NCBI RefSeq assembly: GCF_005508865.1
Contig: NZ_SCOM01000005.1
Coordinates: 124,001 to 188,000, forward strand
Reading direction: 5' to 3'
Length of the DNA: 64,000 nt
DNA from: Pseudomonas sp. F(2018)
Lineage (GTDB): Bacteria > Pseudomonadota > Gammaproteobacteria > Pseudomonadales > Pseudomonadaceae
In this document: positions 9,041 to 18,156 of the stretch, one piece after another
Layout: each line of letters opens with the position of its first letter
How positions within the stretch are numbered: the stretch's first letter is position 1
Notes under the pieces: model-generated
Seen by the model: only the letters and a program-made list of their open reading frames with translations
Databases searched by the model: none
Told to the model about the DNA's origin: nothing
Made by a program: the position numbers and the translations under genes

Positions 9041-9057
9041 TGGCAAGCTTTCTGCTT
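9041..9057 (+). promoter_or_regulatory. sigma-54 (-24/-12) promoter for glnK-amtB
   Basis: TGGCAAGCTTTCTGCTT has the invariant GG and GC separated by exactly ten bases and matches the TGGCAC-N5-TTGC consensus well. It points toward glnK. Nitrogen-limitation control of glnK-amtB through NtrC and RpoN is established in related bacteria. Confidence 0.8.
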
Positions 9058-9253
9058 AACACCCCATGACGCGTGCACCGATGCAGTTCCGGTGTGCAGG
9101 ATGAGGCGGGGGAGTGCCTCACCGGAGGCGGTTGGTGGGCATCGAATCGGCTGGCTACGGGCGGGCGATGCGTTTCAAAAGCCAGACACTGCGCTTAGAC
9201 TTGAGCCGGGTTCGTTTTCCTGGGGCGAGTCCATCAAAACGGGAGAAAGTTTC

Positions 9254-9592
9254 ATGAAGCTAGTCACTGCCATCATCAAGCCGTTCAAGCTGGACGACGT
9301 GCGCGAGTCACTGTCGGAGATCGGCGTGCAGGGCATCACCGTGACCGAAGTCAAAGGCTTCGGTCGGCAGAAGGGCCACACCGAGCTGTATCGCGGCGCG
9401 GAATATGTGGTCGATTTCCTGCCCAAGGTGAAGATCGACGTGGCCATCGCCGACGACCAGCTGGACCGGGTCATCGAGGCGATCACCAAGGCGGCCAACA
9501 CCGGCAAGATCGGTGACGGCAAGATCTTCGTCGTCAATCTGGAACAGGCCATCCGCATCCGTACCGGCGAAACCGGCACCGACGCAGTTTAA
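9254..9592 (+). CDS. glnK: nitrogen regulatory protein PII (GlnK)
   Basis: A trimeric PII signal protein of 112 residues, the standard family length. It senses 2-oxoglutarate and ATP/ADP, is uridylylated by GlnD, and blocks the AmtB channel when nitrogen is plentiful. The T-loop contains the modification site in TELYRGAEY (Tyr51), and the C-terminal signature TGKIGDGKIFV is intact. The ATG at 9254 follows GGGAGAAAG and gives the canonical MKLVTAIIKPF start; longer readings upstream are not real. amtB follows after 35 bases. Confidence 0.96.
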   Translation: MKLVTAIIKPFKLDDVRESLSEIGVQGITVTEVKGFGRQKGHTELYRGAEYVVDFLPKVKIDVAIADDQLDRVIEAITKAANTGKIGDGKIFVVNLEQAIRIRTGETGTDAV

Positions 9593-9627
9593 GCCTCAGA
9601 ACCCAACACGCCCCAGGAGAAAAACAC

Positions 9628-10944
9628 ATGACTCTGCGTAAGATCGCAGGGCTAGGAGCCCTTTTGTCCCTCGTAACCCCTGGCCTGGCCATGGCTGACG
9701 AGGTCGTACTCAACTCCGGCGACACCGCCTGGATGATGACCGCCAGCCTGCTGGTGCTGCTCATGACCATCCCGGGCCTGGCGCTGTTCTACGCCGGCAT
9801 GGTGCGTTCGAAGAACGTGCTCTCGGTGATGATGCAGTGCTTTGCCATCACCGGCCTGATCAGCATCCTCTGGGTGATCTACGGCTACAGCATCGCGTTC
9901 GACACCACCGGCATGGAGCAAGGGGTCGTCAACCTCAACTCCTTCGTCGGCGGCCTGTCCAAGGCCTTCCTCAGCGGCCTGAACACCAGCAGCCTGATCG
10001 GTGCCTTCCCGGAAAGCGTGTTCATCTTCTTCCAGATGACCTTCGCCATCATCACCCCGGCCCTGATCGTCGGCGCCTTCGCCGAGCGCATGAAGTTCTC
10101 CGCCATGCTGATCTTCATGGGCGTGTGGTTCACCCTGGTCTACGCACCGATTGCACACATGGTCTGGTCCGGTAACGGCGGCCTGATGTGGGACTGGGGC
10201 GTGCTGGACTTCGCCGGCGGCACCGTGGTGCACATCAACGCCGGTATCGCCGGTCTGGTGGCCTGCCTGGTACTGGGCAAGCGCAAGGGCTTCCCGACCA
10301 CCGCCATGGCTCCGCACAACCTGGGCTACACCCTGGTCGGCGCCGCCATGCTGTGGGTCGGCTGGTTCGGCTTCAACGCCGGCTCGGCCATCGCCGCCAA
10401 CGGCACCGCCGGCATGGCCATGCTGGTGACCCAGATCGCCACCGCCGCCGCCGCCCTGGGCTGGATGTTCGCCGAGTGGATCACCCACGGTAAGCCGAGC
10501 GCCCTGGGCATCGCCTCCGGCGTGGTCGCCGGCCTGGTCGCCATCACTCCGGCCGCCGGCACCGCCGGCCCGATGGGGGCCATCGTCATCGGTCTGTCCG
10601 CCGGCGTGATCTGCTTCTTCTGCGCCACCAGCCTGAAGCGCAAGCTGGGCTACGACGACTCCCTGGACGCCTTCGGCGTACACGGCATCGGCGGTATCGT
10701 CGGCGCCCTGCTGACCGGCGTGTTCGCCGCGCCGGCCCTGGGTGGCTTCGGCACCGTGGAAGACATCGGCGCCCAGCTGTTCGTCCAGTTCAAGGGTGTC
10801 GCCTTCACCGTGGTCTACACCGCCATCGTCACCTTCGTGATCCTCAAGGTGCTGGACCTGGTGATGGGCCTGCGCGTGACCGAGGAGCAAGAGACCGTCG
10901 GCCTCGACCTCTCCGAGCACAACGAGCGCGGCTACAACCTGTAA
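9628..10944 (+). CDS. amtB: ammonium transporter AmtB
   Basis: This inner-membrane ammonium channel of 438 residues is partnered with GlnK. It has a signal-like first segment (ALLSLVTPGLAMADEVV) and eleven expected membrane helices. Family signatures include DTAWMMTASLLVLLMTIPGL, GMVRSKNVLSVMMQC and DFAGGTVVHINAGIAGLV, which carries a conserved pore histidine; the second pore histidine is in DAFGVHGIGGIVG. It follows glnK in the usual operon and ends at a terminator at about 10963. Confidence 0.95.
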   Translation: MTLRKIAGLGALLSLVTPGLAMADEVVLNSGDTAWMMTASLLVLLMTIPGLALFYAGMVRSKNVLSVMMQCFAITGLISILWVIYGYSIAFDTTGMEQGVVNLNSFVGGLSKAFLSGLNTSSLIGAFPESVFIFFQMTFAIITPALIVGAFAERMKFSAMLIFMGVWFTLVYAPIAHMVWSGNGGLMWDWGVLDFAGGTVVHINAGIAGLVACLVLGKRKGFPTTAMAPHNLGYTLVGAAMLWVGWFGFNAGSAIAANGTAGMAMLVTQIATAAAALGWMFAEWITHGKPSALGIASGVVAGLVAITPAAGTAGPMGAIVIGLSAGVICFFCATSLKRKLGYDDSLDAFGVHGIGGIVGALLTGVFAAPALGGFGTVEDIGAQLFVQFKGVAFTVVYTAIVTFVILKVLDLVMGLRVTEEQETVGLDLSEHNERGYNL

Positions 10945-10962
10945 GCCCCTCAGCAATACCAA

Positions 10963-10988
10963 ACGCCCGGTCCGCCGGGCGTTTTTCA
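10963..10988 (+). terminator. Rho-independent terminator after amtB
   Basis: A stem ACGCCCGG/CCGGGCGT with a short TCCG loop is followed by a T-rich tail. It separates glnK-amtB from the second ammonium transporter gene and should reduce read-through. Confidence 0.8.
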
Positions 10989-11040
10989 TTGCGCGCCAAC
11001 GGCGGCGCGGCACTGTGCAACCAGTACAACGGAGTACTCG

Positions 11041-12291
<1,251 letters not shown>

Positions 12292-12311
12292 CGTCGGCCG
12301 CGGGTCAAACC

Positions 12312-12337
12312 AAGGGCGCTGCGGCGCCCTTCGTTTT
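12312..12337 (+). terminator. Rho-independent terminator after the second amt gene
   Basis: Stem AAGGGCGC/GCGCCCTT with loop TGCG, followed by CGTTTT. It lies about 20 bases after the stop codon. Confidence 0.75.
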
Positions 12338-12446
12338 GTCCGCTGCGAGCTCATCGACGGATTGGAAATTTCCCGCGTCGGCCAGGTGAAAAGGCCGCGG
12401 ACAGGCTCTAAAATGCGCCGCCAGTAGATGCTGCAGGTGCTGGAAA

Positions 12447-12890
12447 ATGTGGCAACAACGGCTGATCAGTCTGCGTGCCCGGGCGCGTGGTTTTCATCTG
12501 GTGAGCGACGAGCTCCTGCAGGCACTGCCGGAGCTGGCCGATTACCGGGTGGGGCTTCTGCATCTGTGGCTGCAGCACACGTCCGCCTCGCTGACCATCA
12601 ACGAGAATGCCGATGGTGCGGTGCGACGTGACTTCGAGCGCTTCTTCAACCGTCTTGTGCCCCAGGGTGCGCAAGGCTACGAGCACGACTACGAAGGGCC
12701 GGACGATCTGCCGGCGCATTTCAAGTCCAGCCTGCTGGGCTGTCAGCTGAGTCTGCCGGTCAGCGAAGGTCGATTGAACCTCGGCACCTGGCAGGGCATC
12801 TATCTCGGCGAGCACCGCGACCATGGCGGCTCCCGTCGGGTGCTGGCGACCCTGCAAGGCGAGCTGCGCGAAGGCGCGACCCGCCGATAA
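12447..12890 (+). CDS. YjbQ/UPF0047 family protein
   Basis: A cytoplasmic protein of 147 residues in the YjbQ family. E. coli YjbQ has weak thiamine-phosphate synthase activity when overproduced, but its natural role is uncertain. The family core is present: LWLQHTSASLTINENADGAV, LPAHFKSSLLG and GTWQGIYLGEHRDHGG, with conserved histidines that probably bind metal. A likely -10 (TAAAAT) is near 12408. It corresponds to PA5286 by position, from memory. sutA follows. Confidence 0.85.
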   Translation: MWQQRLISLRARARGFHLVSDELLQALPELADYRVGLLHLWLQHTSASLTINENADGAVRRDFERFFNRLVPQGAQGYEHDYEGPDDLPAHFKSSLLGCQLSLPVSEGRLNLGTWQGIYLGEHRDHGGSRRVLATLQGELREGATRR

Positions 12891-12897
12891 AATTTTT

Positions 12898-12928
12898 CCA
12901 GCGGCATTTTTGCAATGCGTGCCGCTGG
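12898..12928. promoter_or_regulatory. inverted repeat over the sutA promoter region
   Basis: Perfect nine-base arms CCAGCGGCA (12898-12906) and TGCCGCTGG (12920-12928) flank a 13-base spacer. A -10-like TATAAG begins at 12931, so the repeat covers the likely -35 region of sutA. No T-run follows it, so a terminator of yjbQ is less likely than an operator or leader structure. Confidence 0.5.
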
Positions 12929-12968
12929 GCTATAAGTAACCTGCTCTGCGCAAGTCATGAGGTAGAAC

Positions 12969-13295
12969 ATGAGCGACGAAGAACTGGAACAGGACGACCT
13001 GGAAGGCGCCGACGAGGACGAGGGCGATGAGCTGGAAGCGGCCGACGCCGGCGATGACGGCGACGACGGCAGCGACGCTGCCGAGCCCGGCAGCAAGCCC
13101 GGCAAGAAGGCCAAGGCTGCCGAGGAAATCGAGGAGCTGCCCAGCGTAGAAGCCAAGCAGAAGGAGCGCGACGCCCTGGCCAAGGCCATGGAGGAGTTCC
13201 TCTCGCGTGGCGGCTCGGTGCAGGAGATCGAGCCCAACGTGGTGGCCGACCCGCCCAAGAAGCCGGACAGCAAGTACGGCAGCCGTCCCATCTGA
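12969..13295 (+). CDS. sutA: SutA, slow-growth RNA polymerase-associated regulator
   Basis: A small acidic protein of 108 residues. P. aeruginosa SutA binds RNA polymerase and raises transcription of housekeeping genes during slow growth. The layout matches: a highly acidic N-terminal tail (residues 1-42, mostly D and E), a basic patch (KPGKKAKA), a predicted helix (SVEAKQKERDALAKAMEEFL) and the conserved C-terminal tail EPNVVADPPKKPDSKYGSR. It is flanked by an inverted repeat upstream and a strong terminator downstream. Confidence 0.93.
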   Translation: MSDEELEQDDLEGADEDEGDELEAADAGDDGDDGSDAAEPGSKPGKKAKAAEEIEELPSVEAKQKERDALAKAMEEFLSRGGSVQEIEPNVVADPPKKPDSKYGSRPI

Positions 13296-13316
13296 GGACT
13301 GCCGCCGGCATGAAAG

Positions 13317-13341
13317 AGCCCGCCAATCGGCGGGCTTTTTC
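13317..13341 (+). terminator. Rho-independent terminator after sutA
   Basis: An eight-pair stem AGCCCGCC/GGCGGGCT with loop AATC is followed by five T residues. It lies 22 bases after the sutA stop codon. Confidence 0.88.
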
Positions 13342-13360
13342 ATGGGCGCTTCTGATGCGG

Positions 13361-13428
13361 CGTAGGAGCGAGCTCTGCTCGCGAATAGCCTCGTTACGCC
13401 GGGTTCGCGAGCAGAGCTCGCTCCTACG
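13361..13428. repeat. 68-bp REPIN-like inverted pair
   Basis: Perfect 25-base arms (CGTAGGAGCGAGCTCTGCTC... and its complement) flank an 18-base spacer. Each arm also contains a smaller palindrome, GCGAGC-TCT-GCTCGC. GTAGGAGCGAGC elements of this kind are common REP sequences in Pseudomonas. It lies between convergent sutA and the HAD gene, and bases 13424-13426 inside it form the HAD stop codon. Confidence 0.88.
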
Positions 13429-14128
13429 GAATCTGCTCCCAGCTTGCCAGCAGTGCCGGCAGCTCGGCCAGGCTGCGGATCTGTGCGTCCGGTGCCTGCT
13501 CGCCTTCCCAGGCCTTGCCCTGAGGATTGAACCAGATGGCGCGCATCCCGGCGGCGCGGGCGCCGGCGATATCGTCGCTGGGGTGGTCGCCGATATGCAC
13601 GGCCTGTTCGGCCGTCACCCCGGCATGTTGCAGGGCGGTCTGGAACGGGTGCGGGTCGGGCTTGCCGATGCCCAGTTCCTCGGCGCACAGGGCGAAGCGG
13701 AAGTAGTCGGCCAGGCCCAGGCGGCGCACGTCGGCGTTGCCGTTGGTGATCACGCCGAGGGTGTAGCGCAGGGCCAGGCGCTCCAGGGTCGGATGCACCT
13801 CGGGGAACAGCTGCACCTGATGACGCGCGGCGAGGAACACCTGGAAGCCCAGCTCGGCCAGGTCATCGGCCTCGCCCTGGGCATAGCCGGCGTCGAGCAG
13901 GGCATGCAGCAGGATGCGTCGGCGCAGTTCGCTGAGGCGATGCTTGAGGCCGGGGTCGGCCTGCAGCAGGTGCGCCCGAATCGCCCACAGGTGCTCGATC
14001 GGCACCGGCCCCAGGCGCGGCGCCTCGGCGGCCAGCCAGTCGCGCAGCGCCGCCTCGGCGCTGTGCATGACCGGCGCCACGTCCCACAGGGTGTCGTCGA
14101 GGTCGAAGGTGATCAGGCGGATGCTCAT
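13424..14128 (-). CDS. HAD-superfamily phosphatase (YigB-like)
   Basis: A cytoplasmic hydrolase of 234 residues. Catalytic motif I FDLDDTLWD, motif II ITNGN, the motif III region with KPDPHPF, and motif IV IGDHPSDDIAGARAAG are all present. The E. coli homologue YigB dephosphorylates a riboflavin intermediate, and like here it sits after xerC; the substrate in this organism is inferred. Its ATG shares a base with the xerC stop (TGATG), so the two are translationally coupled. Its own stop codon lies in a REPIN-like repeat. Confidence 0.88.
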   Translation of the reverse strand: MSIRLITFDLDDTLWDVAPVMHSAEAALRDWLAAEAPRLGPVPIEHLWAIRAHLLQADPGLKHRLSELRRRILLHALLDAGYAQGEADDLAELGFQVFLAARHQVQLFPEVHPTLERLALRYTLGVITNGNADVRRLGLADYFRFALCAEELGIGKPDPHPFQTALQHAGVTAEQAVHIGDHPSDDIAGARAAGMRAIWFNPQGKAWEGEQAPDAQIRSLAELPALLASWEQIP

Positions 14129-15021
14129 CAGGATTCGCTCTTGCGTTTGGCCCGTGGGTGGGCGCCGTCGTAGACCTTGGCCAGGTGCTGGAAGTCCAGG
14201 TGGGTGTAAATCTGCGTGGTGGCGATATCGGCGTGACCGAGCAGCTCCTGCACGGCGCGCAGGTCCTGGCTGGACTCCAGCATGTGGCTGGCGAAGCTGT
14301 GCCTGAGCATGTGCGGATGCAGGTGCTGACCCAGCTCGCGCACGCCGGCCTGGCGCACCCGCAGCTGGATGGCGCGCGGGGTCAGGCGCTTGCCCTGGCG
14401 GCCGACGAACACCGCTCCGTCCTGCGGGCTGGTCATGGCGCGCAGCGGCAGCCAGGCCTCCATGGCCTCACGTGCCTTGCGCCCGACCGGCAGCTCGCGA
14501 GCCTTGTTGCCCTTGCCGCGCACGCGCACCAGGCCGGCGGGCAGGTCGAGGCCGTCGAGATCCAGGCCGACCAGCTCGGACAGGCGCAGGCCCGAGGAAT
14601 AGAACAGCTCGAGCATGGCCTGGTCGCGGCGGGCGATGAAGTCGTCCTCCACGCCACCATCCAGCAGCTGGGCCGTGCGGTCGGTGTCCAGCGCGCGCGG
14701 CAGGCGGCGCTCGCCCTTGGGCGCGGTCAGCCCGCCGGCCGGATCATGCCGGCACAGGCCTTCGCGGCCGAGGTATTGATAGAAGCCGCGCACCGCCGAG
14801 AGCAGGCGGGCCAGGGAGCGGCTGGACTGACCCAGGCCGTGCAGGCGGGCGACCATGGCGCGCAGGGTGCGGGTGTCGAGGGCGTCCCAGCTGGTGACGG
14901 CGTGCTTCTCGCACAGGGCGAGCACTTTCAGCAGGTCGCGGCGGTAGCCGTCGAGGGTGTGCGCGGAGACCTGGCGCTCGCTGCGCAGGTGTTCGAGGTA
15001 GGCGTCGAGGCTGCTCTGCAT
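14128..15021 (-). CDS. xerC: tyrosine recombinase XerC
   Basis: A site-specific recombinase of 297 residues that works with XerD at dif to resolve chromosome dimers. The N-terminal SAM-like domain (LDAYLEHLRSERQVSAHTL) and the C-terminal catalytic residues are visible: Arg in SSGLRLSELVGL, the HPHMLRHSFASHML box, His in LLGHADIATTQIY and the Tyr nucleophile in the same segment. It is known as sss in Pseudomonas and affects root colonisation there. It overlaps the downstream HAD gene and follows the DUF484 gene after 44 bases. Confidence 0.95.
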   Translation of the reverse strand: MQSSLDAYLEHLRSERQVSAHTLDGYRRDLLKVLALCEKHAVTSWDALDTRTLRAMVARLHGLGQSSRSLARLLSAVRGFYQYLGREGLCRHDPAGGLTAPKGERRLPRALDTDRTAQLLDGGVEDDFIARRDQAMLELFYSSGLRLSELVGLDLDGLDLPAGLVRVRGKGNKARELPVGRKAREAMEAWLPLRAMTSPQDGAVFVGRQGKRLTPRAIQLRVRQAGVRELGQHLHPHMLRHSFASHMLESSQDLRAVQELLGHADIATTQIYTHLDFQHLAKVYDGAHPRAKRKSES

Positions 15022-15065
15022 GGCGACTCCGGCAGACGACGGGGTGGGCCGCCAGCGGCCCGGGA

Positions 15066-15761
15066 TCAGCGTACCGAGCGTAGGGGCGCGGCGAAGCGTG
15101 GCAGTACGCGGGCCAGCACTTCGGCCACGTAGCCGAGGAACAGGGTGCCGAGGCTGCTCTTGTAGTGCTGCGGGTCCGGGCTGCCGATGGCGAGTACGCC
15201 GTGCAGGCCCTGGTGGCTGAGGCTGACCACGGCGGCGGAGCCGACCTGGGCGAACTCGTCAGCGCCGAAGAGGAACTCCAGCTCGTTGGGGCGCAGTACG
15301 CCGCAGGTGGTCTTGCCGCCGCCGAGCAGGCCGCCGATGGCCTGGTGGGCCTCGGCCGAGCTGACCGAACGGCCGACGCCCAGCGGCGTCTCGCTGAACA
15401 GGATCAGGCTGACGAAGGGCACCTGGAACTCGTGGCGCAGGCTGTCTTCCACCGCGCCGATCACTTCTTCCAGGCTGGTGGCGTCGAGCAGGTCGAGCAC
15501 CAGGCGACGGGTCTTGTCGAATAGACGGTCGTTGTCGCGGGCCACGTCCATCAGCTGCGACAGGCGATGGCGCATCTCGATGTTGCGCTCGCGCAGCAGC
15601 TTGACCTGGCGCTCCACCAGCGACACGGCCTCGCCGCGCTGGTGCGGAATGCGCAGCTCGGGGATCAGCTCCTCGTGGTCGACGAAGAATTCCGGGTGCT
15701 GCCGCAGATAGGCGGCGACGCTCTCGGAGTCGAGTTTCACGAGCTGATCCTGGTCACTCAT
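15066..15761 (-). CDS. DUF484 family protein (GAF-like)
   Basis: A protein of 231 residues of unknown function. The N-terminal part has SESVAAYLRQHPEFFVDHEE and then a coiled-coil-like stretch (SLVERQVKLLRERNIEMRHR). The rest resembles a GAF fold (LIGLFSETPLGVG-like segment, VVSLSHQGLHGVLAIGS). DUF484 genes lie between dapF and xerC in many gammaproteobacteria. The start at 15761 overlaps the dapF stop (ATGA); an upstream extension in frame is not supported. Confidence 0.88.
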   Translation of the reverse strand: MSDQDQLVKLDSESVAAYLRQHPEFFVDHEELIPELRIPHQRGEAVSLVERQVKLLRERNIEMRHRLSQLMDVARDNDRLFDKTRRLVLDLLDATSLEEVIGAVEDSLRHEFQVPFVSLILFSETPLGVGRSVSSAEAHQAIGGLLGGGKTTCGVLRPNELEFLFGADEFAQVGSAAVVSLSHQGLHGVLAIGSPDPQHYKSSLGTLFLGYVAEVLARVLPRFAAPLRSVR

Positions 15762-16588
15762 AGACGAACCTGTCCTTCGTACACGCGAACGGCGGGTCCG
15801 GTCATCATAACCGGCTGGCCGGGCCCTGCCCACTCGATGGACAACTTGCCGCCCGGCAGCTCCAGCTGCAGCGGCGAGTCCATCCAGCCCTGGCGGATGG
15901 CGGCCACGGCGGCGGCGCAGGCGCCGGTGCCGCAGGCCTGGGTCTCGCCGGCGCCGCGTTCCCACACGCGCAGGCGCGCCTGCTTGCGGTCGACGATCTG
16001 CAGGAAGCCGACATTGACCCGCTGCGGGAAGCGCGGGTGGTGCTCCAGCTTCGGTCCCAGGCTGTGCACCGGCGCGCTGTCGACGTCATCGACGCGCAGT
16101 ACCGCATGCGGGTTGCCCATGGACAGGGCGGCCAGCTGCACGCTCTGCCCGTCCACCTCGACCGCATAGCTGAGCGCCTCGGCCTCGGCCTGGAAGGGAA
16201 TCTGCGTCGGCGCGAGTCTGGGCGCGCCCATGTCGACGATTACCTGGCCATCGGGGCGCAGGTTGAGCTCGATGATGCCGCCCTTGGTCTCGACGCGGAT
16301 CTGCTTCTTCACGGTCAGGCGCTTGTCCACCACGAAGCGGGCGAAGCAGCGCGCGCCGTTGCCGCACTGCTCCACTTCCGAACCGTCGGAGTTGAAGATG
16401 CGGTAGCGGAAGTCCACGTCCGGGGTGGTCGGCGCCTCAACCAGCAGCAGTTGGTCGAAGCCCACGCCGGTGTGGCGGTCGCCCCACGCCTTGGCGTGCT
16501 TGGGCTGGATATGCGCGTGCTGGCTGATCAGGTCGAGGACCATGAAGTCGTTGCCGAGGCCGTGCATCTTGGTGAAGCGCAATAGCAT
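15758..16588 (-). CDS. dapF: diaminopimelate epimerase
   Basis: The cytoplasmic enzyme that converts LL- to meso-diaminopimelate for lysine and peptidoglycan synthesis. The length of 276 residues is standard. It opens MLLRFTKMHGLGNDFMVLDL and holds the two catalytic cysteines, in EQCGNGARCFARFV and QACGTGACAAAVAA. The start at 16588 is 10 bases after the lysA stop. It forms a transcription unit with lysA upstream and DUF484 and xerC downstream. Confidence 0.96.
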   Translation of the reverse strand: MLLRFTKMHGLGNDFMVLDLISQHAHIQPKHAKAWGDRHTGVGFDQLLLVEAPTTPDVDFRYRIFNSDGSEVEQCGNGARCFARFVVDKRLTVKKQIRVETKGGIIELNLRPDGQVIVDMGAPRLAPTQIPFQAEAEALSYAVEVDGQSVQLAALSMGNPHAVLRVDDVDSAPVHSLGPKLEHHPRFPQRVNVGFLQIVDRKQARLRVWERGAGETQACGTGACAAAVAAIRQGWMDSPLQLELPGGKLSIEWAGPGQPVMMTGPAVRVYEGQVRL

Positions 16589-16598
16589 GATCGCGCCC

Positions 16599-17846
16599 TC
16601 ACTGCGGCAGCAGGCTTTCGCCGGCGTAGAGTTCGGCCAGGGTCTCGCGGCGGCGCACTTCATGGGCCTGCTCGCCATCCACCAGCACCTCGGCGGCGCG
16701 GCCGCGGGTGTTGTAGTTGGAACTCATGACGAAGCCGTAGGCGCCGGCCGAACGCACGGCCAGCAGGTCGCCCTCGGCCAGCACCAGCTCGCGGCCCTTG
16801 GCCAGGAAGTCGCCGGTCTCGCAGATCGGCCCGACCAGATCGTAGCTGCGCGCCTCGCCGTCGCGTGGCTGCACCGGGGTGACGTCCATCCACGCCTGGT
16901 ACAGGGCCGGGCGGATCAGGTCGTTCATCGCCGCATCGATGATGGCGAAGTCCTTGTGCGTGGTGTGCTTGAGGTATTCCACGCGAGTCAGCAGCACGCC
17001 GGCGTTGGCCACGATGTAGCGGCCCGGTTCGAACACCAGGGCCAGGTCGCGCCCGGCAATGCGCTCGCGCACGGCCTTGATGTAGTCGCCGGCCAGCGGC
17101 GGCTGCTCGTCGCGGTACTGCACGCCGAGGCCGCCGCCGAGGTCCAGATGCTTGATCTGGATGCCCTGGCTCGCGAGCTGATCGATCAGCGCCAGCAGGC
17201 GGTCGAGGGCGTCGAGGAAGGGCGGCAGCGTGGTCAGCTGCGAACCGATGTGGCAGTCGACACCGACCACCTGCAGGTTCGGCAGGGCGGCGGCGCGGGC
17301 GTACACGGCCGGTGCCTGCTCAATGTCGATGCCGAACTTGTTTTCCTTCAGGCCGGTGGAGATGTACGGGTGGGTGCCGGCGTCCACGTCCGGGTTGACC
17401 CGCAGCGAGATGGCTGCGGTCTTGCCCAGCTCGGCGGCGACCAGCTGCAGGCGCTCCAGCTCGTCCACCGATTCGACGTTGAAGCAGTGCACGCCCACTT
17501 CCAGGGCGCGGCGCATGTCGTCACGAGTCTTGCCGACGCCGGAGAACACGATCTTGGCGGGCTCGCCACCGGCGGCCAGCACCCGCTCCAGTTCGCCACG
17601 GGAGACGATGTCGAAGCCGGCGCCGAGGCGCGCCAGGACGTTCAGCACGCCCAGGTTGGAGTTGGCCTTGACCGCGAAGCAGACCAGGTGCGGCATGCCG
17701 GCCAGGGCGTCGGCATAGGCGCGGTACTGGGCCTCGATATGGGCGCGGGAGTACACGTAGGTGGGCGTGCCGAAGCGCTCGGCGATGGCGGACAGGGCCA
17801 CGCCTTCCGCGAACAGTTGCCCGTCGCGGCTGGTAAAGGCTTGCAT
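16599..17846 (-). CDS. lysA: diaminopimelate decarboxylase
   Basis: A PLP-dependent enzyme of 415 residues that makes L-lysine from meso-diaminopimelate, the last step of lysine synthesis. Visible motifs are the PLP lysine in CFAVKANSNLGVL, HIGSQL, the glycine-rich DLGGGLGVQY, EPGRYIVANAG, and the active-site CETGDFLAKGR near the C terminus. It starts nine bases after the lptM stop codon, so the two genes are probably cotranscribed. Confidence 0.96.
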   Translation of the reverse strand: MQAFTSRDGQLFAEGVALSAIAERFGTPTYVYSRAHIEAQYRAYADALAGMPHLVCFAVKANSNLGVLNVLARLGAGFDIVSRGELERVLAAGGEPAKIVFSGVGKTRDDMRRALEVGVHCFNVESVDELERLQLVAAELGKTAAISLRVNPDVDAGTHPYISTGLKENKFGIDIEQAPAVYARAAALPNLQVVGVDCHIGSQLTTLPPFLDALDRLLALIDQLASQGIQIKHLDLGGGLGVQYRDEQPPLAGDYIKAVRERIAGRDLALVFEPGRYIVANAGVLLTRVEYLKHTTHKDFAIIDAAMNDLIRPALYQAWMDVTPVQPRDGEARSYDLVGPICETGDFLAKGRELVLAEGDLLAVRSAGAYGFVMSSNYNTRGRAAEVLVDGEQAHEVRRRETLAELYAGESLLPQ

Positions 17847-17855
17847 GGAACCCCC

Positions 17856-17993
17856 TTAGAGGAAGACGTCTTTGTCGCGTTCTTTGACGGTCTTGTCGTC
17901 GTCGGGCAGGTACAGCGGGCCTTTCTGGCCACAGCCGGCGAGAGCGGCGGTGAACACGGCGAGCGCGATGAAGGGCAGCAGCAGGCGCTTCAT
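17856..17993 (-). CDS. lptM: LptM-type small lipoprotein (YifL/LppL)
   Basis: A lipoprotein of only 45 residues. Its signal peptide MKRLLLPFIALAVFTAALAGC ends in a lipobox (ALAGC), and CGQKGPLYLPDD is the family core. In E. coli LptM helps assemble the LptDE lipopolysaccharide translocon; in P. aeruginosa the gene upstream of lysA is lppL. An AAGGAC site precedes the start. Position directly upstream of lysA-dapF matches the usual order. Confidence 0.88.
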   Translation of the reverse strand: MKRLLLPFIALAVFTAALAGCGQKGPLYLPDDDKTVKERDKDVFL

Positions 17994-18156
17994 GGTGGAG
18001 TCCTTTGCAAAATCGAGAATGGCTCGGAGTATACCGACCCCCCGCCGCCTTGCCTATGTACGCCCGGCGGGCCTGTCAGGACCGTTGCGCTGGCGTCTCG
18101 GGCTTGCCCACGACCGGGCTTTTGCGGCTAGCATGGGCGGAAAAAACGGAGCCCCG

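Larger units (their letters stand above)
8842..9253 (+). promoter_or_regulatory. glnK-amtB control region
   Basis: This 412-base region between divergent ubiK and glnK holds a nitrogen-regulated promoter. A sigma-54 element lies at 9041-9057, and candidate NtrC sites are seen at 8949-8964 and, weaker, near 8915. No gene is supported. A longer reading frame into this region from glnK is only an upstream extension: the leader from the promoter to the glnK ATG is about 190 bases, unusually long. Confidence 0.7.
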
